A DNA stretch of 64,000 bases from an uncultured Atopobiaceae bacterium (GTDB lineage Bacteria; Actinomycetota; Coriobacteriia; Coriobacteriales; Atopobiaceae). Below are positions 54,485 through 62,790 of this stretch, piece after piece. The notes under the pieces were generated by a model. The model had not been told where the DNA came from. It did not search any database and saw nothing but the letters and a program-made list of their open reading frames with translations. How positions within the stretch are numbered: position 1 is the first letter of the stretch; each line of letters opens with the position of its first letter. The position numbers and the translations under genes are program-made. The stretch covers positions 248,001 to 312,000 of the forward strand of contig CALULO010000001.1 in assembly GCA_944321515.1 (NCBI GenBank). The letters are read 5' to 3'.

Positions 54485-55765
54485 ATGTCGGCATCAGTGC
54501 TCGTGGGTACTCAGTGGGGCGACGAGGGCAAGGGCAAGGTCACCGACCTCATCTCCGGTGATTTCAATGTGGTCTGTCGCTACGCCGGCGGCGCCAACGC
54601 GGGCCACACCGTCATCGCCAACGGGAAGAAGCTCGCACTTCACCAGGTCCCCTCCGGCGTCATGTACGAGGGCACCTACCCCGTGATCGGCAACGGCTGC
54701 ATCGTGGACCCCGAGATTCTTCTCGCTGAGATCGACATGCTGGCCGAGCAGGGCATCTCCGCCGACCACCTCAAGATCTCCGGCAACGCGCACATCGTCA
54801 TGCCCTACCACAAGGACCTCGACGGCGCGCACGAGAAGAAGCTCGGCAAGAACCTCATCGGCACCACCAAGCGCGGCGTCGGCCCCTGCTACATGGACAA
54901 GATGAACCGCACCGGCCTGCGCATCCAGGACATGCTGGACGAGAAGATCTTCCGCCAGAAGCTCGAGAGCGCGCTGGCCTACACCAACCCCATCCTTGAG
55001 AAGGTCTACGAGCTGCCCACCTACACCGTCGAGCAGATCTGCGAGACCTACCTGCCCTACGCCGAGCGCATCCGCCCCTACATCGTTGAGAGCAGCCTCT
55101 TCCTGAACGAGCAGCTCGAGGCCGGCAAGAACATCCTCTTCGAGGGCGCGCAGGCCACGATGCTCGACATCGACCACGGCACCTACCCGTTTGTGACGAG
55201 CTCCAACTGCACCGCCGGCGGCGCCGTCACCGGCTCGGGCGTGGGCCCCACCAACATCGACCGCGTGCTCGGCGTGGCCAAGGCCTACCTCACGCGCGTG
55301 GGCTCCGGCCCGTTCCCCACCGAGCTCTTCGACGAGATTGGCGACAAGCTCGGCGAGGTGGGCCACGAGTACGGCGTGACCACCGGGCGCAAGCGTCGCT
55401 GCGGCTGGTACGACGCCGTGGTGGTCAACTACGCCGCTCGCGTCAACGGCCTCACCGACCTGGCCATCACCAAGCTCGACGTGCTTGGCTGCCTGGACGA
55501 GATCAAGGTCTGCGTGGCCTACGAGTGCGACGGCGTGACCTACCACACCGTGCCCGAGCACCAGAGCGTCTTCTATCACGCGAAGCCGGTCTACGAGACC
55601 CTGCCCGGCTGGAAGTGCGACATCTCCGGCATCCGCAACTTCTACCAGCTCCCGCGCGAGGCCAAGGACTACATCGACTTCCTCGAGCAGCTCGCCGGCG
55701 TGCGCGTGTCCATCATCACGGTGGGCCCGGACCGCGAGCAGACCATCGACCGCTACTGGCACTAG
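54485..55765 (+). CDS. purA: Adenylosuccinate synthetase
   Basis: 426-residue enzyme that makes adenylosuccinate from IMP, aspartate and GTP, the substrate for PurB at the left edge of the window. It starts MSASVLVGTQWGDEGKGKVTD at ATG 54485, with the GTP-binding GDEGKGK. The IMP-binding GTTKRGVGPCYMDK and the late TTGRKRRCGWYD are intact. Family length is 425-430. Confidence 0.97.
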   Translation: MSASVLVGTQWGDEGKGKVTDLISGDFNVVCRYAGGANAGHTVIANGKKLALHQVPSGVMYEGTYPVIGNGCIVDPEILLAEIDMLAEQGISADHLKISGNAHIVMPYHKDLDGAHEKKLGKNLIGTTKRGVGPCYMDKMNRTGLRIQDMLDEKIFRQKLESALAYTNPILEKVYELPTYTVEQICETYLPYAERIRPYIVESSLFLNEQLEAGKNILFEGAQATMLDIDHGTYPFVTSSNCTAGGAVTGSGVGPTNIDRVLGVAKAYLTRVGSGPFPTELFDEIGDKLGEVGHEYGVTTGRKRRCGWYDAVVVNYAARVNGLTDLAITKLDVLGCLDEIKVCVAYECDGVTYHTVPEHQSVFYHAKPVYETLPGWKCDISGIRNFYQLPREAKDYIDFLEQLAGVRVSIITVGPDREQTIDRYWH

Positions 55766-55785
55766 GCCGCAGCGCGGGCCGACCT

Positions 55786-56808
55786 GTGACGGAGAGCAAC
55801 TTCGCCATCGTCTGCGACGAGGGGTGCGACCTCTCGGCTGCGTTCTTGGAGCGCGCCGGTGCCGTCTGCGCGCGCCTTGACGGAGGAGACTCCGGGGCCG
55901 GGGCAAGCTCAAGCCTCGCCCCGGCGCCCGTCTCGGCGGCCGAGGGTGTAGGCGCCGTGGCTGTCGCGGGCTCCGACCACGCAGCGGGGGCCCTCGAGGA
56001 GTGCTATCGAGGGCTTGCCGCGCGGGGGGTGACGGAGGTGGTCTCCGTGCATTCCGCGGCGTGCTTCTCGCCGGCACTTGAGGGCGCTCGCCGGGCGGCT
56101 GCCGCCTGCGCAGGTGACCTGCGCGTCGAGGTGGTGGACTCCGGGGCCGGGTCTGCGGCAACGGGAATGCTCGTGGACCGGGCGTCCTACTATCGCCACC
56201 TGGGATTGAGCCTCGACGACGCCGTGCGCGGTCTGGAGGGCCTTGCAGCTCACGTGAGGCTGCTCGTGGTCCCGGCCTCCGGCGCGCCCATCGCTCGCCG
56301 TCGCACCCGCCGCGCGCACGCCGGGCTGCTCAGCCGGGCGACGACGTCCCTGCGCGTGCGCATATCCGGCGAGCGTGGGCTCTACGTGGTGACGCGCGGT
56401 GAGGTCACTCAGCTCGCGCGCTCCACGGACCTGATAGAGCTGACGAGCCGGCTTGCCCACGCCATGAGCGCGGTGGCCGCGAACGAGGGCGCGCTCAGGT
56501 ATGCCCTCGTGGAGACCGGTGACGTGCGTTCCCTCCGCGCGATGGAGAAACCGCTGGACACCAACGAGTTCGAGGCACACTGCCTGGGTACGGTCCACGC
56601 CGGGCTTGACGTGGGGCGCGCGCTCGGGACGGGTGCCGTTGCCGTGGCGCTTGCCCCCGCAGCGGCCTACGACCACGTGCCCGGGGCGGACGGGAGCGCC
56701 GAGACGCGTGGGCGAGCCGGCGCGTCCGTCTCGTTCTCTGAGGCTGCGGGCCATGAAACCCCGGCACCTCAGAGGGATCCTGCAGTCCCGACCGATTCCG
56801 CAAAATAG
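55786..56808 (+). CDS. Divergent DegV-family protein
   Basis: 340 residues from GTG 55786 (VTESNFAIVCDEGCDLSAAF). The N-terminal segment aligns by eye with the DegV start (IVTDST.DL), and EVVSVHSAACFSPALEGARRA with the lipid-contacting SS..SGT..sA. VEVVDSGAGSAATGMLVDRAS and the two following helices also fit. DegV proteins bind fatty acids as FakB subunits. Key residues differ here: the Thr-Ser of TDS is CDE, and the GGR block is replaced by ARRRTRR, so fatty-acid binding is not assured. It follows purA by 20 bases and may be in its operon. Confidence 0.65.
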   Translation: MTESNFAIVCDEGCDLSAAFLERAGAVCARLDGGDSGAGASSSLAPAPVSAAEGVGAVAVAGSDHAAGALEECYRGLAARGVTEVVSVHSAACFSPALEGARRAAAACAGDLRVEVVDSGAGSAATGMLVDRASYYRHLGLSLDDAVRGLEGLAAHVRLLVVPASGAPIARRRTRRAHAGLLSRATTSLRVRISGERGLYVVTRGEVTQLARSTDLIELTSRLAHAMSAVAANEGALRYALVETGDVRSLRAMEKPLDTNEFEAHCLGTVHAGLDVGRALGTGAVAVALAPAAAYDHVPGADGSAETRGRAGASVSFSEAAGHETPAPQRDPAVPTDSAK

Positions 56809-56847
56809 ACGACCGCGGCCCCGCGGGGCCTGACCAAGGAGGTTTTC

Positions 56848-58134
56848 ATGAGCGACGCGAAGGTTGACATTCTGCTTCTGGGCTCCGGTGGCCGCGAGCA
56901 CGCGCTTCTCGCCAAGCTGGCGGAGTCGCCGCGCGCGGGCAAGCTCTACGTGGCTCCCGGCAACGGCGGCATGAACTCCGCCGCAGAGCCGGTGGAGCTG
57001 GACATCGATTCCCCCGTTGCGGTGGCCGACTGGGCACGCGAGCACGGCGTGGGCCTCGTGGTCATCGGTCCGGAGGCGCCGCTGGTGGCCGGCGTGGCCG
57101 ACGCGGTGCGCTCCGCGGGGATCCCGTGCTTCGGCCCCAATGGCGACGCGGCGCAGATGGAGGGCTCCAAGAAGTTCGCAAAGCAGGTCATGAGCCGCGC
57201 CGGCGTGCCCACCGCCGCCTACCGCACCTTCACCGACGAGGCTAGCTGCGCCGAGTACGTCGAGCGGACCGGCGCGCCGATCGTCATTAAGGCTGATGGC
57301 CTGGCTGCGGGCAAGGGCGTCATCGTCGCCAAGACCACCGAGGAGGCCCTGGAGGGCGTGCACGAGTGCTTCTCCGGCGTGTTTGGCGACGCCGGTGCCA
57401 CCGTGGTCGTCGAGGAGACTCTTGAGGGGCCGGAGTGCTCGCTGCTGGCACTCACCGACGGCAAGACCGTGGTTCCCTTGGCCACCGCACAGGACCACAA
57501 GCGCGCGCTGGACGGGGACAAGGGCCCCAACACGGGTGGCATGGGCGTGTACTCGCCGGTTCCGGAGCACCTCGTCTCCGCAGATGAGCTTGCCGCGATG
57601 GTGGACATCGAGCAGCGCGTGGTCGCCGAGCTTGCCTCCGAGGGCATCACCTACTCCGGCTGCCTCTACGGCGGCTTCATGCTTACCAAGGAGGGCCCGA
57701 AGGTCCTGGAGTTCAACGCGCGCTTCGGCGACCCGGAGACCCAGGTGGTGCTGCCCCGCATGAAGGCGGACCTGATGGACGTGTTCCTGGCCTGCGACAA
57801 CGGCACGCTCAGCGAGGACATGGTCTCCTGGGACAACGACTGGGCGGTCTCCGTGGTGCTGACCTCGGCCGGCTACCCGGGCTCCTACGAGAAGGGCAAG
57901 GTCATCACCGGCATCGACCGCGCCGAGGAGCTCCCCGGCGTGACGGTCTACCACGCTGGCACCGCCCTGCGCGACGGCGAGCTGGTCACCAACGGCGGCC
58001 GCGTGCTCGACGTGACGGCTGTGGCCCCGACCTTCGAGGAGGCTCGCGCCCAGGCCTATCGTGCCTGCGAGCTCATCGACTTCGACGGCAAGACCTACCG
58101 CTCCGACATCGGCATGCGTGCGATCAAGGAGTAG
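56848..58134 (+). CDS. purD: Phosphoribosylamine--glycine ligase
   Basis: 428-residue ATP-grasp ligase for the second step of purine synthesis. It starts MSDAKVDILLLGSGGREHALL. The nucleotide-binding VIKADGLAAGKGV, the DHKRALDGDKGPNTGGMG block and EFNARFGDPETQ are intact. AAGGAGG lies nine bases before the ATG. It may share a transcript with purA and the DegV-like gene; its own terminator follows. Confidence 0.96.
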   Translation: MSDAKVDILLLGSGGREHALLAKLAESPRAGKLYVAPGNGGMNSAAEPVELDIDSPVAVADWAREHGVGLVVIGPEAPLVAGVADAVRSAGIPCFGPNGDAAQMEGSKKFAKQVMSRAGVPTAAYRTFTDEASCAEYVERTGAPIVIKADGLAAGKGVIVAKTTEEALEGVHECFSGVFGDAGATVVVEETLEGPECSLLALTDGKTVVPLATAQDHKRALDGDKGPNTGGMGVYSPVPEHLVSADELAAMVDIEQRVVAELASEGITYSGCLYGGFMLTKEGPKVLEFNARFGDPETQVVLPRMKADLMDVFLACDNGTLSEDMVSWDNDWAVSVVLTSAGYPGSYEKGKVITGIDRAEELPGVTVYHAGTALRDGELVTNGGRVLDVTAVAPTFEEARAQAYRACELIDFDGKTYRSDIGMRAIKE

Positions 58135-58158
58135 ACGAGCGGGACAGAGGGCTGTGAC

Positions 58159-58198
58159 GCGCGGTCGGCTGCGGTTTGCCGGCCGCGCGTTCTTCTTG
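58159..58198 (+). terminator. Terminator of purD
   Basis: GCGCGGTCGGC (58159-58169) pairs with GCCGGCCGCGC (58178-58188), one G-T pair, followed by GTTCTTCTTG. It lies 24 bases after the purD stop. Confidence 0.75.
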
Positions 58199-58203
58199 CC
58201 GCT

Positions 58204-58699
58204 GCTTACGATATTGCGGATGACGTGCCGCCCCTCTTGTCGGGGCTTACGAAATCTCGGATGAAGTGCCGTCACTCTGCTACCGCTGCTTACGAAAGCG
58301 GGGGTGCTGCGCCGCCCTTCTCGCCGTTGCTTACGAAATTGCGGCTGGTGCCTCGTTGCTCCCCGCAGCTGCTTACGAAAATGCGGCTGGTGCTCCACTG
58401 CCCGCTGCTGTTGCTTACAAAATCGTGGTCGACGAGGTGCCCTGATTACAATCTGCCGGGGAATGTCGTACTCCGCGTGTGAACCAGGCGAGAAGAACGG
58501 GCGGCTTGCGAACCAGCCTCACTTCTCTAAGCGCACCCCGGGTTATCTGGCGCAACGCCCTCGATTTCCTAAGCGCATTTCCGGGCCGGTCATCCTCAAC
58601 TGAGGTTTTGTAAGCGCCGTCATCCCATACGACCACCTCGACTGGCCTTTCGTAAGCATCTCCCCAACCCGATCCCTCATCAGCCGCGATTCACTAAGC
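58204..58699. repeat. Array of 42-bp-period repeats in two opposed blocks
   Basis: The core GCTTACGAAAT-GCGG-TG occurs six times on the plus strand with starts at 58204, 58245, 58288, 58329, 58371 and 58413 (spacing 41, 43, 41, 42, 42). A degenerate seventh (TGATTACAATCTGC) lies near 58443. Then the same core appears five times in reverse orientation (TAAGC ends at 58532, 58574, 58615, 58657, 58699; spacing 42, 41, 42, 42). About 25 bases per unit are conserved and 15 variable. Frames exist through it but shift between units, so it is not a clear gene. It is not CRISPR-like: repeats are imperfect and no cas gene is present. Confidence 0.9.
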
Positions 58700-59145
58700 G
58701 TCCCGAGGATTTGTTCCGCCACGCCGCCACGCCGTGTCGCCCCGCCGCCGTGGGCTCAACGCCACGCCCCCCCGCGCCGGCACGCCATACCGCCACCGCG
58801 CGCCGCCCCGTCCGCGTGCCGGCGCGCCGCAGCCGCCCGCATACGCCCCCGCTTTCGTCCGTCCCCGTCGCTCTCCTAAGCAACCTCTTGGCGGGGTCGT
58901 GCGGTATCCTAGGGAAGACTGGCGGGGAGGTCGAGATGGCGACGACGCCAACCGAGTGGCCCTACGTGCGGATATGCAGCACGCTCGCGCAGGTGCCTGT
59001 GCAAGTGGCCGCGAGAGCTCCCGTACGAACGGCCACGCGATGACGTGGCCGGTCCGCGCGGTTCCGCCTCGTCCGGACCCCAAGGGGCCGGGCGCGTGCG
59101 CGACGCCGCGTGACATAATCTCGACCATGCGACCAAGGAGACCCA
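58700..59145. other. C-rich intergenic region between the repeat array and the NUDIX gene
   Basis: 446 bases. The first half is Cys/Gly-poor, C-rich simple sequence (CGCCGCCACGCCG-like). One short frame with a good ribosome site, GGGGAGG then ATG at 58936 (35 codons, MATTPTEWPYVRIC...), is possible but unsupported by family or structure. CATAAT at about 59114-59119 may be the -10 of the NUDIX gene. No terminator or RNA gene seen. Confidence 0.4.
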
Positions 59146-59886
59146 ATGACCAGCAATAACGCCGACAAGAACACTCAGATTGACCCAGACAGCCACGCCG
59201 CAGCGGTGGACGACATGCGCGAGTCCGTGGCCGCCTTCACCTATGACGGAGACCGAAGCCGCCTGGACCACTTCTCCGGCGCCCCCGTGGAGCGCGACCT
59301 TGTGCTCGGCGAGGACGACCCTCGCGACGCCGCCCTGGCCGAGCACCCGCTTACCGAGGACGTGGCCTGGACCGGCCGCATCTTCAACGTCGACCGGCTT
59401 CGCGTGGAGCTGCCTGACGGCCGCGCCGCCATCCGCGACGTGGTGCGCCACCCGGGCGCGGTGGCGGTGGTGGCCCTCACCGACGACGGGCGGATCTGCC
59501 TGGTGCGCCAGTACCGCACCGCCCTTGGTCGCGTGACCGTGGAGGTCCCGGCCGGCAAGCTCGCACCGGGCGAGGACCCGCTTGAGTGCGCCAGCCGCGA
59601 GCTCCTCGAGGAGACCGGCATGAGCGCGGAGAAGATCGCCTTCCTCACCACCATCGCCAGCTCGGCCGGTTTCTGTGACGAGCTCATCCACATCTACATG
59701 GCCACCGGCCTCACCTTCTCGCGCTCAGACCCGGATGCCGACGAGTTCATCAACGTGGACCTGGTGCCGCTCGGCGAGCTTGTGGACGCGGTGCTGGACG
59801 GTCGCATCGAGGATGCGAAGACCGTGGTGGGCGCGCTCATCTGCGACGCCGTGATGAGCCGTCTCACCCCCGAGCCCCAGGAGTAG
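59146..59886 (+). CDS. NUDIX hydrolase, ADP-ribose pyrophosphatase type
   Basis: 246 residues from ATG 59146, after AAGGAG. The Nudix box GKLAPGEDPLECASRELLEE is complete (about residues 138-157, continuing TG). The approach VVRHPGAVAVVALTDDGRICLVRQYR is typical for ADP-ribose pyrophosphatases (NudF-like), which cleave ADP-ribose to AMP and ribose-5-phosphate. An N-terminal extension of about 75 acidic residues precedes the usual start of the family. No operon partner is obvious. Confidence 0.88.
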   Translation: MTSNNADKNTQIDPDSHAAAVDDMRESVAAFTYDGDRSRLDHFSGAPVERDLVLGEDDPRDAALAEHPLTEDVAWTGRIFNVDRLRVELPDGRAAIRDVVRHPGAVAVVALTDDGRICLVRQYRTALGRVTVEVPAGKLAPGEDPLECASRELLEETGMSAEKIAFLTTIASSAGFCDELIHIYMATGLTFSRSDPDADEFINVDLVPLGELVDAVLDGRIEDAKTVVGALICDAVMSRLTPEPQE

Positions 59887-59980
59887 CCGACTCCACCCCA
59901 AGCCCCCGCATCCCCGACAGTCCGGCGTGCTACCCTAGTGCGCCGGACTGCCCCTATTCAAAGACTCGGAGACCCGCACC

Positions 59981-61771
59981 ATGTCGCTCTTCTCGCGCTT
60001 CCTGACCTACTACCGCGGCCAGCTGCACCTCTTTGTCATCGACACCATCGCCGCCATCGCCGTGGCCGGCATCGACCTCGCGTTCCCGCAGATTCTGCGC
60101 TCCCTCACGGGAGGCCTCTTCACCGAGGGGCCGAACGCCATCATGGGGGCGCTCGCCTACCTGGCGGTCGGTTTGGTGCTCATGTACGCCGTCCGCTTTG
60201 CGTGCCGCTACTTCGTGATCTTCTGGGGGCACGTGATGGGCGCGCGCATGGAGAGCCGCATGCGCGAGGACCTCTTCGACGCCTACACGCGGCAGAGCTT
60301 CGGCTACTTTGACCACAACAAGTCCGGTGACCTCATGAGCCGTCTGGTCTCCGACCTCTTTGACATCTCCGAGGCCGCCCACCACGGCCCTGAGTTCATC
60401 CTCATTGGCGTCGTGGAGGTGACGGGCAGCTTCATCATCCTCTCGACCATCAACGTGCCGCTCACGGCGGTGCTGGCCCTTATCGCCGTGCTGCTCGTGG
60501 TCTACAACGCCTACGCCAACTTCCGCATGCGTGCCGTCTATACGGAGAACCGCGTGCGCATCTCCGGCGTCAACTCCCGCCTCGAGGACGCGCTCGGCGG
60601 CATGCGCGTGGTCAAGAGCTTCGCCGCGGAGGACGTCGAGCGCGCCAAGTTCCGCGCCTCGAACGACGCCTACCTTGACTCCAAGACCCGTATGTACCGC
60701 GCCATGGGTCGCTATCAGGCGGCCATCTCCGTCATGATGGGCGCCCTCAACACGGCGGTCGTGATCCTGGGCGGCTGGCTCATCGCGCAGGGGCAGATGC
60801 AGGTTATCGACCTCGCCACCTACGCGCTCTATATCACGCTCTTCACCTCTCCCATCCAGTCTATCCTGGACTTCACGGAGACCTTCCAGAAGGCCATCGC
60901 GGGCTTCCGTCGCTTCTGCGAGGTGCTTGACGCCCAGCCGGACATCCAGGACGCCCCCGGCGCGCCTGCGCTGCGCGTGACCGAGGGGGCTATCAGCTAC
61001 CAGGACGTCCACTTTGCCTACACCGAGGCAAACGGCGAGAAGGACGACGAGGTGATTCGCGGCCTCACGCTGGATATCCGTCCCGGGGAGACCATCGCCC
61101 TGGTGGGCCCGTCCGGTGGCGGCAAGTCCACCACGTGCTCCCTGCTGCCGCGCTTCTATGACGTGGACGCCGGCTCCATCAAGATTGACGGCCAGGACGT
61201 GCGCTCCGTCACCCAACGCAGCCTCCGTGAGCAGATCGGCCTGGTGCAGCAGGACGTCTATCTCTTTGACGGTACCATCGCCGAGAACATCGCCTACGGC
61301 AGCCCGGACGCCACCGACGAGCAGATTCGTGACGCCGCCCGCCGAGCCAACATCGCGGAGTTCGTGGAGAGCCTGCCCGAGGGCTACCAGACCCAGGTCG
61401 GCGAGCGTGGCAGCCACCTCTCCGGCGGCCAGAAGCAGCGCGTGGCGATCGCCCGGGTGTTCCTCAAGAACCCGCCGATCCTGATCTTCGACGAGGCCAC
61501 CTCCGCGCTGGACAACGAGTCCGAGCAGGCTGTGCAGGAGTCCCTGTCTGAGCTAGCACGCGGCCGTACGACGCTGGTCATCGCCCACAGGCTCTCCACC
61601 ATCAAGAACGCTGACGAAATCGTCACGATGGAGCACGGGCGCGTCTCCGAGCGCGGCACCCACGAGGAGCTGCTGGCTCTGGGCGGCACCTACGCCCGCT
61701 ACTACCACATGCAGTTCTCGGACGGCGCGCAGGACGGGGCTCCGATTGCGTATACTGACGTAAGCAGTTAA
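59981..61771 (+). CDS. ABC exporter, fused permease and ATPase
   Basis: 596-residue half-transporter. Six membrane helices cover 1-310, with HNKSGDLMSRLVSDLFDISE as the coupling region. The ATPase part (about 330-596) has Walker A VGPSGGGKSTTC, Q-loop QQDVYLFDG, signature HLSGGQKQRVAIAR, Walker B ILIFDEATSALD and switch His in VIAHRLSTI. It belongs to the MsbA/MDR-like exporters; substrate unknown. Since no second half-transporter is adjacent, it should form a homodimer. Confidence 0.93.
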   Translation: MSLFSRFLTYYRGQLHLFVIDTIAAIAVAGIDLAFPQILRSLTGGLFTEGPNAIMGALAYLAVGLVLMYAVRFACRYFVIFWGHVMGARMESRMREDLFDAYTRQSFGYFDHNKSGDLMSRLVSDLFDISEAAHHGPEFILIGVVEVTGSFIILSTINVPLTAVLALIAVLLVVYNAYANFRMRAVYTENRVRISGVNSRLEDALGGMRVVKSFAAEDVERAKFRASNDAYLDSKTRMYRAMGRYQAAISVMMGALNTAVVILGGWLIAQGQMQVIDLATYALYITLFTSPIQSILDFTETFQKAIAGFRRFCEVLDAQPDIQDAPGAPALRVTEGAISYQDVHFAYTEANGEKDDEVIRGLTLDIRPGETIALVGPSGGGKSTTCSLLPRFYDVDAGSIKIDGQDVRSVTQRSLREQIGLVQQDVYLFDGTIAENIAYGSPDATDEQIRDAARRANIAEFVESLPEGYQTQVGERGSHLSGGQKQRVAIARVFLKNPPILIFDEATSALDNESEQAVQESLSELARGRTTLVIAHRLSTIKNADEIVTMEHGRVSERGTHEELLALGGTYARYYHMQFSDGAQDGAPIAYTDVSS

Positions 61772-61835
61772 ACCGCTTGGATCCCGGCGCACGTGACCGG
61801 AGGTCATCGCCGTATCTGTGACGGGAAGAGAACGC

Positions 61836-62633
61836 ATGGCTAAGAAGAGCGAGATTGCGCGCATTCAGAAGGGCGCCCTCACGGCCGACGAGGCCGAGGA
61901 GCTGTTCTCGCGCGTAGACCACACGGGTCACACGGATGAGGAGCGCGCTCGTCGTCAGCGCGCCCACCGCAAGGAGAAGGGCGTCTCGCTCGACATCGAC
62001 CCGCTCTCCGAAGAGGACCCCTCGGGCTCAAACGTGGGCAAGGTCATCACCAAGACGGCAGTGCTCTTCGTGGCGGTGTTCCTCGTGGCCGTGGTGGTGG
62101 GCCAGGTGGCCTTCGGCATCATCCGGCGCGCCAACACGGCGAACCTTGCCGAGGAGGCCAACGTCCGTACCGTGGCCTCGGCGCTCAGCGGCGGCGTGGA
62201 GTGGGGCAACGGCTTCACCCAGTTCCCCGAGGACTTCACCGTCCAGGAGGCGGACGAGAACACCGGCCGCATAGAGGTCACCGTCATCGACACCAGCTCC
62301 GAGAACGCGCTGGAGTGCTTTGCCGGCTCTCAGGTCCAGGCCACGGCGTTTGCCGTGAACGCCCTGCTCAACCCCAACATCAACACCGTGGTCTACCACG
62401 TGAACGTCCATACCGACGCAGAGGGCAAGATCCAGCGGTCGTCCCTCTTCGGCTTCCTCAAGCCCACCGGAGACGTCACGTCGTTCATGACCTTCGTCTG
62501 GACCAAGACCCAGTCGGAGAGCGGCGTCAACTTCTCCTGCCGCATCACCGGCATCGACGACACGGTTCAGGACGAGCTGCGCAACCAGATCACCACCTCG
62601 TTCACCCCGGTCCAGATCCTGAGCGGCAACTAG
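61836..62633 (+). CDS. Hypothetical single-pass membrane protein
   Basis: 265 residues from ATG 61836 (MAKKSEIARIQ), eight bases after GGAAGAG; an in-frame GTG at 61818 is the alternative. A charged cytoplasmic N-terminus is followed by one hydrophobic helix (KTAVLFVAVFLVAVVVGQVAFG, about 68-90, key part) and a 175-residue outer domain rich in beta-type segments (NTGRIEVTVIDTSS, NTVVYHVNVHT). No family recognised. It follows the ABC exporter by 64 bases. Confidence 0.72.
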   Translation: MAKKSEIARIQKGALTADEAEELFSRVDHTGHTDEERARRQRAHRKEKGVSLDIDPLSEEDPSGSNVGKVITKTAVLFVAVFLVAVVVGQVAFGIIRRANTANLAEEANVRTVASALSGGVEWGNGFTQFPEDFTVQEADENTGRIEVTVIDTSSENALECFAGSQVQATAFAVNALLNPNINTVVYHVNVHTDAEGKIQRSSLFGFLKPTGDVTSFMTFVWTKTQSESGVNFSCRITGIDDTVQDELRNQITTSFTPVQILSGN

Positions 62634-62790
62634 CCCCAGACGCCACGGCCATTTGCGTCCCACGGGCCCTTCTCGCCGGCGGGAAGGCTCAACCAGGCGG
62701 CAAAGAGGCCCCCTGAGCTTGATTTGAGCTGAACGTGGGTCTCCCGTCATGTTACCTTTGTGAAGTGCTATGACAAAGGGGGAGGTTGTC

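Noticed and set aside
55909-58398. Open frame of 829 codons on the minus strand opposite the DegV-like gene, purD and part of the repeat array
   Set aside because: Antisense shadow of real genes; only its N-terminal part lies in the array, where the 14-residue periodicity comes from the DNA repeat.
58204-58699. CRISPR array
   Set aside because: Units are imperfect, the 15-base variable parts are too short for spacers, orientation flips mid-array and no cas genes are nearby.
58936-59043. 35-codon frame with a good ribosome site before the NUDIX gene, considered as a leader peptide
   Set aside because: No codon cluster, no terminator/antiterminator pair and no family match; kept only as a remark.
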